A DNA stretch of 64,000 bases. Origin: Aliarcobacter cryaerophilus (GTDB lineage Bacteria > Campylobacterota > Campylobacteria > Campylobacterales > Arcobacteraceae). The notes under the pieces are model-generated. The model was not told the origin of the DNA. It worked only from the letters and a program-made list of their open reading frames with translations, and made no database searches. The position numbers were made by a program, and so were the translations under genes. The DNA lies in assembly GCF_014352935.1 (NCBI RefSeq), contig NZ_CP060694.1, positions 992,001-1,056,000 of the forward strand, in the 5' to 3' direction. This document shows positions 47,956 to 56,904 of the stretch, piece by piece; the stretch's first letter is position 1, and every line of letters starts with the position of its first letter.

Positions 47956-48585
47956 CTAATTTTTAAAAGCTAGTTTAACACACTCTTCTACACTAGTTAT
48001 AGAACTTATTTCACACTCTATATTTTTTGGAAGATACATTGCAGTTGTTCTTCCTATAGCTATTGCTTTAAAGCTATCTTCCCAGCTATATTTTCTAAAA
48101 AAGCACTCAACACTAGATGGAGAGGTAAAAATAATTGTGGAGTTTTTATCTAAAGCTTTTTTTTCTTGTTTATTACAAGATGTTTTATATGAAATTACTT
48201 CATCTATATTTATACCGTTTTCTTTTAGAATATTTGCAAGATTTGATACAGTTTTTAATGCTCTTACATATAGAGTTTTTTTATCTTTTAAATATGGTAT
48301 TAGTTCATATGCAAAATCATTTCCATGACCACTAAATCCAATAAAAGCTATATTAGCACCAAACTCTTTTGCAATATCTGCCGTTTTTGGAGCTATTACA
48401 TAAGATGGAATACTTTTCCAATTTATATCATTCTCTTCTAGTGAAAAAATAGCATTTTTTGATGTAAAAATTAATGCATCATATTTTTTTAAATCTAAAT
48501 CAAATTTTAGATACTCTATCTCAAAGACTTCAAGATTTTCTACACCATCAAATTTTTGTTCATTTAGTAGATATATTTTGCTCAT
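47956..48585 (-). CDS. hemD: Uroporphyrinogen-III synthase
   Basis: Cyclises hydroxymethylbilane to uroporphyrinogen III on the heme and siroheme route. The family is weakly conserved; seen here are YDALIFTSKNAIFSLEEN, TLYVRALKTVSNLANILKENGI, and IIFTSPSSVECFFRKY with FKAIAIGRTTAMYL, the bilobed HemD pattern. 209 aa. It overlaps the SulP gene end by 26 bases and precedes the 6S-like RNA. HemD is favoured by motif order; no other heme genes are adjacent. Confidence 0.8.
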   Translation of the reverse strand: MSKIYLLNEQKFDGVENLEVFEIEYLKFDLDLKKYDALIFTSKNAIFSLEENDINWKSIPSYVIAPKTADIAKEFGANIAFIGFSGHGNDFAYELIPYLKDKKTLYVRALKTVSNLANILKENGINIDEVISYKTSCNKQEKKALDKNSTIIFTSPSSVECFFRKYSWEDSFKAIAIGRTTAMYLPKNIECEISSITSVEECVKLAFKN

Positions 48586-50122
48586 TTTTTAACTCTTCTT
48601 TTAAATGTATTTTTGCATGTTCTAGGATTCTGTATATCTTTATTGTATTAAAAATTTTACCTATTTTCAATAATCTTCTTTTGTGAGTATACTTTATAAC
48701 CAAAATAATCTCAATATTTTTTTCTTCGTATTTTTCTATAATATCTTCGAGTTTAAATATAGCAGATATATCCAAATAACTAACTTCTGTGCAATCAATT
48801 ACTATTTTTTTACTATTAGCTTTATTTAGAACTCTCTCAAGAAGTATTGCTGTAGCAAAAAACAGAGCGCCTTTTACTTTTATAATATCTATATTTTCAT
48901 CATTTATTAAAACTTTATAGTGTTTAATTTTGATATTTTTTGATATTTGATAAACAGCCATAAATGATGATATGAAAACTCCAGCAGCAACTGCTATTAT
49001 TAAATCTACAAAAACTGTTAGTAAAAAAACAGTTATCATAATAATTAAATCATCTTTTGATACTTTTTGTATGATTTGTAAAAATCTATAATCTAAAATA
49101 TCAAAACCAACTTTTATAAGAATTCCAGCAAGTAGTGCCAATGGAATTTTTGAAGCAATTGGAGCTAAAAACAGAGCTATTATAAGTAATACAATAGCAT
49201 GAGTAACTCCTGAAATTCTAGTTGTTGCCCCATTTTTCATATTTACAACCGTTCTCATAGTTGCACCTGCTCCTGGAATTGCACCAAAGAAAGAACACAT
49301 AGTATTTCCAATACCTTGTGCAATTAATTCTTTTTTTGAATTATGATTTGTTTTTAGTTTTGAATCAACCAAAACAGATGTTAATTGAGTATCAACTGAA
49401 CCTAAAAGTGCTAAAGTTATAGCAAAAGTAAGAACTGTGCTTAATTCTAAAATATTAAAAGATGGTAAAATAAAGTCTGGCAACTTTGATGGAATTTCAC
49501 CTATTGTTGGAATATTCAAGTTTAATATAGTAGCTAAAATAGTTACAAAAAATAGAGCTATCAAAGCTGCTGGAACTATTTTTGTAACACTTCTTGGAGT
49601 TAAAAACATTATAAAAATTGTAACTAAACCCACAAAAAGTGCTTCATAATTTATATTTTCAAACGTTTCAAAAAGATTTGTAACTATATAAACAATTGAG
49701 CTATTTGTATTGGCTCCAAAAAGTGGATTTATCTGTAAAATTATAATAATAACACCTATTCCACACATAAATCCAGAAATAATTGGATATGGAATAAATT
49801 TAATCCATTTGCCTAAATCAACAATTCCAAAAGATATTTGAATAATTCCAGCAAAAAATACAACTGCCATAACGGTTGAAAAATCGTTTGGGAAAGTAGC
49901 AACGGCAGCCGCTGTTACTACAGTCATAGGACCAGTTGGTCCTGAAACTTGAACAGCAACACCACCTAAAAGAGCAGCAATAAAACCTAATATTATAGCT
50001 CCATAAAGTCCTGCAATAGCTCCTGCTCCACTTACAACCCCAAATGCCAAAGCCAAAGGAAGAGCTACAATAGCAACAGTAATCCCAGCTAGAATATCAT
50101 TTTTCAGAGTTCTAATTGTCAA
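48560..50122 (-). CDS. SulP/SLC26-family anion transporter with STAS domain
   Basis: Membrane anion transporter; homologues carry sulfate, bicarbonate or other anions. Seen: N-terminal DILAGITVAIVALPLALAFGV, QVSGPTGPMTVVTAAAVAT, about ten to twelve hydrophobic helices to residue 400, GAIPGAGATMRTVVN, then a cytoplasmic STAS domain (about 420-500) with IVIDCTEVSYLDISAIFKLED. 520 aa. Substrate cannot be read from sequence. It lies between der and hemD on the same strand. Confidence 0.9.
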   Translation of the reverse strand: MTIRTLKNDILAGITVAIVALPLALAFGVVSGAGAIAGLYGAIILGFIAALLGGVAVQVSGPTGPMTVVTAAAVATFPNDFSTVMAVVFFAGIIQISFGIVDLGKWIKFIPYPIISGFMCGIGVIIIILQINPLFGANTNSSIVYIVTNLFETFENINYEALFVGLVTIFIMFLTPRSVTKIVPAALIALFFVTILATILNLNIPTIGEIPSKLPDFILPSFNILELSTVLTFAITLALLGSVDTQLTSVLVDSKLKTNHNSKKELIAQGIGNTMCSFFGAIPGAGATMRTVVNMKNGATTRISGVTHAIVLLIIALFLAPIASKIPLALLAGILIKVGFDILDYRFLQIIQKVSKDDLIIMITVFLLTVFVDLIIAVAAGVFISSFMAVYQISKNIKIKHYKVLINDENIDIIKVKGALFFATAILLERVLNKANSKKIVIDCTEVSYLDISAIFKLEDIIEKYEEKNIEIILVIKYTHKRRLLKIGKIFNTIKIYRILEHAKIHLKEELKNEQNISTK

Positions 50123-50129
50123 AATAATC

Positions 50130-51593
50130 CTATCTCTCTAAATACTCTTCATCACCCATTTTATCATTTTTACCACGAGCAATAACGTGAATTGGAGTTC
50201 CTTCAAAATTAAACTTTTCTCTTAAAAAGTTAATCAAATATCTTTTGTATGAGTAGTGTAAAAGTTGTGGTTTATTCATAACTAAAGCAATTCTTGGTGG
50301 CCTTGAGCTAAATTGTGTAGAGTAATAAATTCTTAAATATGCTCCGTTTGGACTAGGAAGAGAGTGTCTAATTACAGCTTCTTCTATTACTTTGTTTAGC
50401 TGTGAAGTTGGAATTCTTTGTGTATAGTTTTCAAAAATCTCTACAATTTTTTCTTTTAATCTATCTATACTTCTTCCAGTTTTTGCTGAAACTGCTATTA
50501 TTGGGGCATAAGATAAAAATCTAAATCTTCTTCTTACTTCTTCTTCCATTTTTTGGAATGTATCCATATTTTCATCCCATTTATTTAAAACAATAATTGT
50601 TCCAAGACCATATTCATCAACTAAACCAGCAATTTTTTCATCCAAATCTGTAAGCTCTCTTGAAGCATCAAGAACAACTAAAGCAACATTTGCTTTTTCT
50701 AGCATCTCTTTTGTTCTAATTAATGCAAATTTTTCTATACCTTCAATACTTCCTCTTCTTCTAAGTCCTGCTGTATCAACAAAAGTTATCTCTTTATCTT
50801 TGTAAGAAAATGTTTCATCAACAGGATCAATTGTTGTTCCAGCAATACTTGAAACAACCGATCTTTCCATTCCAACAAGTGCATTTAAAATAGAGGATTT
50901 TCCAACATTTACTCTACCAATAATAGCAACATTTATTGAAGTATCATCAAGAATAATCTCTTCTTCTATTTTTTCTAATCCTTCTGAAGAAAAATCTTCA
51001 TCATTGTCAAACTCATCTTCAAAAAACTCATCTTCTAACTCTTTTCTTCTTTTTTCTTCTTCCATTCTTGCAACTGTTTCAGGATTCTCTGGAAGATGTT
51101 TATAAATCCACTCATAAAGTGTTTTTGTACCACGATTGTGAGAAACTGATATTCCAAAAAGATTCTCTTCTCCTATTCCAAATTCAAAAAATTCCCAAAG
51201 TCTCTCTAGTTCTTTATCATTATCAATTTTATTTACAACTAAAGCAAGTTCTTTACCTAATCTTTGAAGCTCATAAAATAGTTCTTTATCTTTATCATCT
51301 GGTATATTTTTTCCATCTACAATAAAAAGTATTATATCAGCCTCTTTTGCAGTTTTTACAGCCTTCTTTTTTACATTTGAAAAAATTTCATCATTTGTAT
51401 CATCAATTCCTCCTGTATCAAGAAGTAATGCACTTCTATCAATAATCTCTATTTCATGTCTTCTTACATCTCTTGTTGTTCCAGAAACATCTGATACAAT
51501 AGCTATTCTTTTATTTGCTATTCTATTAAAAAGTGATGATTTTCCAACATTTGGTTGCCCTATTAGTGCAATCTTTTTTAAGTTTTTTTCCAT
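50130..51593 (-). CDS. der: Ribosome-assembly GTPase Der
   Basis: Double-domain GTPase needed for 50S subunit maturation. Seen: first G domain with GQPNVGKSSL, DTGGID and NKID; acidic linker (EEEKRRKELEDEFFEDEFDNDED, shown in parts only) near 185-215; second G domain with GRVNVGKSSILNAL, DTAGLRRRG and NKWD; a C-terminal KH-like domain with HVIARGKNDK. 487 aa, complete. Preceded on the same strand by hpf, separated by a terminator. Confidence 0.97.
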   Translation of the reverse strand: MEKNLKKIALIGQPNVGKSSLFNRIANKRIAIVSDVSGTTRDVRRHEIEIIDRSALLLDTGGIDDTNDEIFSNVKKKAVKTAKEADIILFIVDGKNIPDDKDKELFYELQRLGKELALVVNKIDNDKELERLWEFFEFGIGEENLFGISVSHNRGTKTLYEWIYKHLPENPETVARMEEEKRRKELEDEFFEDEFDNDEDFSSEGLEKIEEEIILDDTSINVAIIGRVNVGKSSILNALVGMERSVVSSIAGTTIDPVDETFSYKDKEITFVDTAGLRRRGSIEGIEKFALIRTKEMLEKANVALVVLDASRELTDLDEKIAGLVDEYGLGTIIVLNKWDENMDTFQKMEEEVRRRFRFLSYAPIIAVSAKTGRSIDRLKEKIVEIFENYTQRIPTSQLNKVIEEAVIRHSLPSPNGAYLRIYYSTQFSSRPPRIALVMNKPQLLHYSYKRYLINFLREKFNFEGTPIHVIARGKNDKMGDEEYLER

Positions 51594-51623
51594 AAATTCT
51601 ATTTAATCCTATTTTTATAAATT

Positions 51624-51657
51624 AAAAAAGGTACTAGCAAAAGCTAATACCTTTTTT
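51624..51657. terminator. Terminator between hpf and der
   Basis: AAAAAAGGTA (51624-51633) pairs with TACCTTTTTT (51648-51657); inside it TAGC pairs with GCTA around AAAA. Strong hairpin with T tract on both strands, just past the hpf stop. Confidence 0.8.
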
Positions 51658-51674
51658 GTATGCTTTTCTCTATT

Positions 51675-52205
51675 TTAATAAAGTCCAAATTTTCCAGCAG
51701 CATTTGCCTTATAAAGAACTCTCATATTATCATCTTTATCGTAGAAAACTTTAAATTGTGCAGTTGAATTTTTCAACTCTTCTAAAGCTTCTTCAATATC
51801 CATTGGTTTATAAGAAGTTAATCTTTGAGGAATAATCTCATCTTCAAATTTTTCAAGCTCTTTTGCAACACCATCTTCTACTTCAACAGCTTCACTAAAT
51901 TTCGTTGCTTTATGAGCAGTTATTTTATCATTATGTCTTCTTAGAACTTTTGATACTCTATCTGTTGCTATATCAATTGCAGTATATAAATCTTTATCTT
52001 TTTGTTTAATAACAACTGTATCTATATTTGCAATATTTAAAGAGAATTCAAAAGTAAAACCTTTTGCTTTTTCATCTCCAACAATCGTAGAAGTAACCGA
52101 AATAATATCCAAGTTATATTTTTTAAATGTATCAATTGAACTATTGATATAATCTTTTATTGCGTCCGTAAGTTTTATATGTCTTCCTACTATACTTGTA
52201 TTCAT
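51675..52205 (-). CDS. hpf: Ribosome hibernation promoting factor, long form
   Basis: Binds idle ribosomes and dimerises them into 100S particles in stationary phase. Seen: N-terminal S30AE domain (about 1-105) with MNTSIVGRHIKLTDAIKDYI and ATDRVSKVLRRHNDKI, then a linker and the C-terminal dimerisation domain with EALEELKNSTAQFKVFYD and VLYKANAAGKFGLY. 176 aa, a long-form HPF. RBS AAGGAG before ATG. It is followed by a strong terminator and probably is its own transcription unit. Confidence 0.95.
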   Translation of the reverse strand: MNTSIVGRHIKLTDAIKDYINSSIDTFKKYNLDIISVTSTIVGDEKAKGFTFEFSLNIANIDTVVIKQKDKDLYTAIDIATDRVSKVLRRHNDKITAHKATKFSEAVEVEDGVAKELEKFEDEIIPQRLTSYKPMDIEEALEELKNSTAQFKVFYDKDDNMRVLYKANAAGKFGLY

Positions 52206-52306
52206 AATTACTCCTTAAAATAAAATCTCTTTATTCTAGCATAATTTTCTTTTATTCTGTGAGAATTTCTGATAAAATTTAGTCAAAACCAATAAAAGGT
52301 CTACTT

Positions 52307-52459
52307 ATGGAAATATTATTGTTGATTTCATACTTTATATTTTTTTTAATTGCTTTGATTCTTACTTTTACAAGTTTTAAATATTTTATTACAATGTGGA
52401 GATTTAAAAATAGAAAAAAAGATGGAAGTGAAGATGACAACTTTAAAAGGTTTGATTAA
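52307..52459 (+). CDS. Small single-helix membrane protein (50 aa)
   Basis: Too short for most gene callers. ATG 52307, with AAAGG at about eight bases upstream and a GATAAAAT-like promoter element near 52271. It encodes one long hydrophobic helix (LLLISYFIFFLIALILTF) followed by a basic then acidic tail ending DDNFKRFD. Codon use matches its neighbours. It is the only plus-strand gene in a long minus-strand stretch. Function unknown; no family recognised. Confidence 0.6.
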   Translation: MEILLLISYFIFFLIALILTFTSFKYFITMWRFKNRKKDGSEDDNFKRFD

Positions 52460-52490
52460 ATAAGATTATAAATAACCTTATTTAATTGTT

Positions 52491-53198
52491 TTACAAAGAG
52501 TTTAAAAACTCCTTTTCTAAATTTTCTTTATCATCTTTTAGTCTTCTTTTAACCATTTTAGAAAAATCATCAGGATAGATTTCAAACTCTTCATTTTTTA
52601 TTCCATCTATAATATTTGAAACTATATAAGAAGTTGAACTTTTTGGCATATCTTGCCCTTTTGTCATATTTGTATCAATTGGTCCTGGTAAAACTTCATA
52701 CACTTTTATATTTTCTTTTTGTAACTCTGCTCTAAAAGCTTGAGTTAAAGAGTGTAAAGCACTTTTTGAAGCACAGTAAAGTCCCATTATAGGAAGATTT
52801 ATTAAAGCTAAAATTGATGTAATATTAACAATAGAGCCATTTTTATTTAATTTTTTTGATAATATTTGACAACTATTTAGTGTTCCAAATAGATTTACTT
52901 CAAAATCAATTTTACTATCATCAAAAACTCTTTTTAAGCTATTTACACCAGCATTATTTATTAAATAATCAATATTCTCTATTTTAGAAGCTATCTCATC
53001 TAATTCATCTTTTTTTGTAATATCTAAATTAAAAATCTCTATTTTTGATGATAATTTTTTTAATTCAGCTAATTTTTCTAAATCTCTTGCTGTACAATAT
53101 ATTTTTTTTGCATTCTCTTTCAATAAAGCCTCAATAAAAGATTTAGCCAAACCACCATTTGCACCTGTAATAAATACTACTTTATTTTCAAAACACAT
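52491..53198 (-). CDS. Short-chain dehydrogenase/reductase
   Basis: Classical SDR oxidoreductase. Seen: nucleotide-binding TGANGGLAKSF, NNAG in YLINNAGVNS, catalytic Ser in NITSIL and YxxxK in YCASKSALHSLT, and PGPIDTNMTKG. 235 aa. The substrate is not deducible. It follows ftsK with a 23-base gap in the transcription direction. Confidence 0.9.
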   Translation of the reverse strand: MCFENKVVFITGANGGLAKSFIEALLKENAKKIYCTARDLEKLAELKKLSSKIEIFNLDITKKDELDEIASKIENIDYLINNAGVNSLKRVFDDSKIDFEVNLFGTLNSCQILSKKLNKNGSIVNITSILALINLPIMGLYCASKSALHSLTQAFRAELQKENIKVYEVLPGPIDTNMTKGQDMPKSSTSYIVSNIIDGIKNEEFEIYPDDFSKMVKRRLKDDKENLEKEFLNSL

Positions 53199-53221
53199 AT
53201 TTATATCCTTATTTAAATTTA

Positions 53222-55498
53222 TTAAACTAAAATTTCTCTATTTCCTCTTGCATCAACTTCACTTAAAACACCTGTTTTTTCAAGTTGTTCAATAATTGTT
53301 GCAGCTCTATTGTACCCTATTTTTAATCTTCTTTGAAGATATGAGATAGATGTTTTTTTATCTGTTATTATTACCTCTTTTGCATCTTCATACAAATCAT
53401 CTAAAACTATATCTTCATCACTAATATTCTTAGCACCTTTTGAACCATTAGAACTTGAACCTAAATTTTTATCTTTAATAAAATTCATATCATATTCAAC
53501 TTCTCTTTGATCTTTTAAAAATTCAACAACTTTTTCTATTTCAGTTTCAGTACTCCAAGGAGCATGAATTCTTACAATTCCAGGAGTTCCTGGAGGTGTA
53601 AACAACATATCTCCCCTTCCTAAAAGCGACTCAGCTCCCATTGAATCAAGTATAATTTTCGAATCTATTTTTTGACCCACTTTATATGATAATCTACTTG
53701 GTAAATTTGCTTTTATAAGTCCAGTTACAACATCAACTGATGGTCTTTGAGTTGCAACAATTAAGTGAATTCCACTAGCTCTTGCCATTTGAGCAAGTCT
53801 TGCAATTGAGTATTCAACATCTTTTCCGCTTGTCATCATTAAATCAGCTAACTCATCAATTACAACAACAATATAAGGCATAGAAGGAAGTCCTTCTTTT
53901 TGTGCTTTTTCATTAAAGTTTTCAATATTCTTTGTTTTAGTTTTAGCCATTAAAGAGTATCTTCTTTCCATCTCTCCAACCATATTTGCTAATGCATTTA
54001 TTGCATCAACAGCTTTTGTAATAACTGGAGTTAATAGATGAGGAATATCATTATACATTGAAAACTCAAGCATTTTTGGATCAATCATTACAAGTCGCAA
54101 ATTATCTGGTGAGTTTTTATAAAGCAGTGATAATATCATAGAGTTTATTCCAACAGACTTTCCACTTCCAGTTGTTCCTGCAATTAGTAAGTGAGGAAGT
54201 TTTTTAAGATCGGTTACAAAAGGTTTACCTACAATATCTTTTCCTAAAATCATAGTAAGTGGAGATTTAGAGTTTTGGAAAATCTCACTATCAAGCATCT
54301 CTTTTAAATAAATTGTTTGTGTATCTTCATTTGGAACCTCAATTCCAACAACATCTTTTCCAGGAATAGGAGCTTGAATTCTTATTGTTTGGGCTTTTAA
54401 AGCCATTGCTAAATCATCTTGAAGACTTAGTATTTTTGAAACTTTTACATTTGGAGCTGGCTTAAACTCAAAAGTTGTAACAACAGGTCCTGTATAAGTT
54501 CTTACAACATCCCCATCTATTTTAAACATTGCAAGTTTATCAAGTAAATCAGCAATTTTTTTATCAATAAATGCTTCATTTACTTTTGTTTTATTCTCTT
54601 TTGGAGCTTCTTGAAAAAAACTAGTTGGTGGAAGCATAAAATCTTTTGGTTTTTCAGTTTTCCCAAATTCTAATTCACTTAGAAGTTTTGCATTCTCTTC
54701 GAGTTCATCTACAATTATATTATTATTGATTTGATTGTTATTTGTAGTTTCACTAAAAATATCTTCTTCTTGAGTTTTTTCTAATATTTTGAAACTATTT
54801 TCTTCTTTATATGATTCTTCTTGGGAAGATTCTTGATTTTCAAAAATTATTTTTTCTTCTTCTTTTATTTTTGGAATAGATTTTGGTTTTTCTTGATATA
54901 TTTTTTGTTCAAATTTTTGTTGAATTTTAGGATTGTTTACTTTTTGATCATTTGCCTTTTTTAGACTATTTTGTCTTAGTTTTATTCTTCCTTTTAACTT
55001 TTTTAAATCCTCAATTGTTATATTTAAAGTTTCAAAAAGAATCAAAAGACAGATACTAAAACCAATTAAAACAAAAATATACAGTCCAGCTTGTCCAATA
55101 AAAGGTGAAAGAGAATCTACTAAAATATTACCAATTTCACCTCTTTCATAAGGATTTTCAACCAAAAGAGTTTGAAAAATCAAAGATATAAATAAAAATA
55201 GAAATACAACTGATATATTTAGAATTAAATCTTTATAATCAAGCCCCTTTTTAAAATTTATAAGATACAAAGGATAAATTAGAAAAAGTAAATAGATATA
55301 AGATAAATATGAAAAATATTTAAATGAGAAATTAGCAAAACTAGCTCCAACATTTCCCACGACATCTTTTGTACTAATTAAAGTTGTAAATTGAAAATAT
55401 AAAATTATAAATAAAATAATTAATGAAACGACTTTCTTAGCGATAATAAATCCTTTTATTTTAGTAATTTTGATATTTTTCCTTGAAGTTTGAGCCAA
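53222..55498 (-). CDS. ftsK: DNA translocase FtsK
   Basis: Septum-bound motor that pumps chromosome ends apart and, in species with a dif site, triggers Xer recombination. Seen: four N-terminal membrane helices (to about residue 165), an acidic/Gln-rich linker (about 170-320), motor with Walker A AGTTGSGKSVGINSM, VVIDELADLMM, ATQRPSVDVVTG, and a C-terminal winged-helix gamma domain (TSISYLQRRLKIGYNRAATIIEQLE). 758 aa. The only standard start is TTG 55498 inside lpxD; a good AAAAGGA at 55451-55457 instead faces ATT/ATC codons, so the start is uncertain. Confidence 0.93.
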   Translation of the reverse strand: MAQTSRKNIKITKIKGFIIAKKVVSLIILFIILYFQFTTLISTKDVVGNVGASFANFSFKYFSYLSYIYLLFLIYPLYLINFKKGLDYKDLILNISVVFLFLFISLIFQTLLVENPYERGEIGNILVDSLSPFIGQAGLYIFVLIGFSICLLILFETLNITIEDLKKLKGRIKLRQNSLKKANDQKVNNPKIQQKFEQKIYQEKPKSIPKIKEEEKIIFENQESSQEESYKEENSFKILEKTQEEDIFSETTNNNQINNNIIVDELEENAKLLSELEFGKTEKPKDFMLPPTSFFQEAPKENKTKVNEAFIDKKIADLLDKLAMFKIDGDVVRTYTGPVVTTFEFKPAPNVKVSKILSLQDDLAMALKAQTIRIQAPIPGKDVVGIEVPNEDTQTIYLKEMLDSEIFQNSKSPLTMILGKDIVGKPFVTDLKKLPHLLIAGTTGSGKSVGINSMILSLLYKNSPDNLRLVMIDPKMLEFSMYNDIPHLLTPVITKAVDAINALANMVGEMERRYSLMAKTKTKNIENFNEKAQKEGLPSMPYIVVVIDELADLMMTSGKDVEYSIARLAQMARASGIHLIVATQRPSVDVVTGLIKANLPSRLSYKVGQKIDSKIILDSMGAESLLGRGDMLFTPPGTPGIVRIHAPWSTETEIEKVVEFLKDQREVEYDMNFIKDKNLGSSSNGSKGAKNISDEDIVLDDLYEDAKEVIITDKKTSISYLQRRLKIGYNRAATIIEQLEKTGVLSEVDARGNREILV

Positions 55499-56403
55499 TC
55501 TCTATGCTCAATTAAAGGAAAACCAGCCCAAGTTTTTTTAGACTCTTTTATAGATTTTGTAACTCCACCTCGAGCTGCAATAGTTGAAAATGCAGCAATT
55601 TCTAGATGTCCAGAAGTAGCACTTTGTCCACCCATAATAACATATGGATGTAAAGTTGTAGAACCTGATAGTCCAACTTGAGTAACTAAAATAGAACCTC
55701 GACCAATTTTACAGTTATGTGCTATATGAACTAGATTATCAATTCTTACACCATCTTCAATAATAGTAGATGAGAAAACAGCTCTATCTATTGTGCAATT
55801 TGCACCAATTTCTACATCATTTCCTATTATTACATTTCCATTTTGATATATTTTGATATATTTTCCATCTTTTGTGTGAGCAAAACCAAAACCATCGCTT
55901 CCAATAACAGTTCCAGAGTGAATAATGCAATCATCTCCAATATTACAATCTCTATAAATTGTAATATTTGGATAAATTATTGTGTTATTTCCGATAGTTA
56001 CACAATCTGCTATAAAACTTCCAGACATAATAGTACAATTTTTACCAATAACTACATTTTTTCCCAAATGTACATTTGGCATAATTGTTGTATTTTCTCC
56101 AATTATTGGCTCATTTCCACTATTTTCAATAAGTTTTGGAGCAAAAAGTTTACTAGCTTTTGCTAGATTTATATATGGTTCATCACATACTATTGCAATA
56201 GTTCCAGATGGAACATCTTGCTCAAACTCTTTGTTTACAAAAACAGCTGCTGCTTTTGTATCTTTTAGACTACTTATATATTTTGAACTCTCTAAAAAAC
56301 TAAGCTCGTTACTTGTTGCATCTTTTAGACCATTTAATCCACTAATCTCAATATCACAATTTTGAGAAATATTTAAATAATCTAATATCTCTTGTAATTT
56401 CAT
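55456..56403 (-). CDS. lpxD: UDP-3-O-acylglucosamine N-acyltransferase
   Basis: Third step of lipid A synthesis: adds an acyl chain to the 2-amino group. Seen: N-terminal uridine-binding region (about 1-95), then a left-handed beta-helix of hexapeptide repeats (IGENTTIMPNVHLGKNV, IGNNTIIYPNITIYRD and more) and the HIAHNCKIG catalytic-His region. 315 aa, complete. It sits after ilvN and its end overlaps the annotated ftsK start. Confidence 0.95.
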   Translation of the reverse strand: MKLQEILDYLNISQNCDIEISGLNGLKDATSNELSFLESSKYISSLKDTKAAAVFVNKEFEQDVPSGTIAIVCDEPYINLAKASKLFAPKLIENSGNEPIIGENTTIMPNVHLGKNVVIGKNCTIMSGSFIADCVTIGNNTIIYPNITIYRDCNIGDDCIIHSGTVIGSDGFGFAHTKDGKYIKIYQNGNVIIGNDVEIGANCTIDRAVFSSTIIEDGVRIDNLVHIAHNCKIGRGSILVTQVGLSGSTTLHPYVIMGGQSATSGHLEIAAFSTIAARGGVTKSIKESKKTWAGFPLIEHRDWLKLQGKISKLLK

Positions 56404-56406
56404 AAA

Positions 56407-56904
56407 TTATCTCTCCATAGCAACAATTCCACTTCTTACAACTTCAAGTGGATTAAACTTTTCCATAACTTTTATAAAATTTATAATTCTATCACTTGAA
56501 TCTGTTGCAGAAACTATAATTGAATCATGAGTAACATTTTGAATACTTCCATGATATGCTCTTGCTATAACATCTATATCAGCAAGATTATTATCAATTG
56601 AGAACTTCATCAAAACTGTATCTTTCTCTATAACATTTTTGTGTTCATTTACTTTTAGAACAGGAATTAGTTTATTTAGTTGTTTTACAATTTGATCAAT
56701 CACTCTTTTATCACCAGTTGTAACTATAGTCATTCTTGAGTATGGGCTATCTTCCATTGGTGCTACTGTTAAAGAGTCTATATTGTAACCACGAGCTGAG
56801 AAAAGCCCAACAATTCTTGATAAAACATTATGTTCATTTAAAACAACTACAGAGATAACTTGTCTTATTATTTCACTATTATAATAACTATTAAAATTAC
56901 TCAT
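56407..56904 (-). CDS. ilvN: Acetolactate synthase small subunit
   Basis: Regulatory subunit conferring valine feedback on the large subunit. Seen: N-terminal ACT domain with VLNEHNVLSRIVGLFSARGYN and SLTVAPMEDSPYSRMTIVT, and a second ACT-like domain with the C-terminal end EVVRSGIVAMER. 165 aa (IlvH-type length). The ATG abuts the ilvB stop by one base. Confidence 0.95.
   Translation of the reverse strand: MSNFNSYYNSEIIRQVISVVVLNEHNVLSRIVGLFSARGYNIDSLTVAPMEDSPYSRMTIVTTGDKRVIDQIVKQLNKLIPVLKVNEHKNVIEKDTVLMKFSIDNNLADIDVIARAYHGSIQNVTHDSIIVSATDSSDRIINFIKVMEKFNPLEVVRSGIVAMER

Noticed and set aside
55843-56365. Two overlapping open frames antisense to lpxD
   Set aside because: The hexapeptide repeat of lpxD leaves the opposite frames open; products are repetitive and unlike known proteins.
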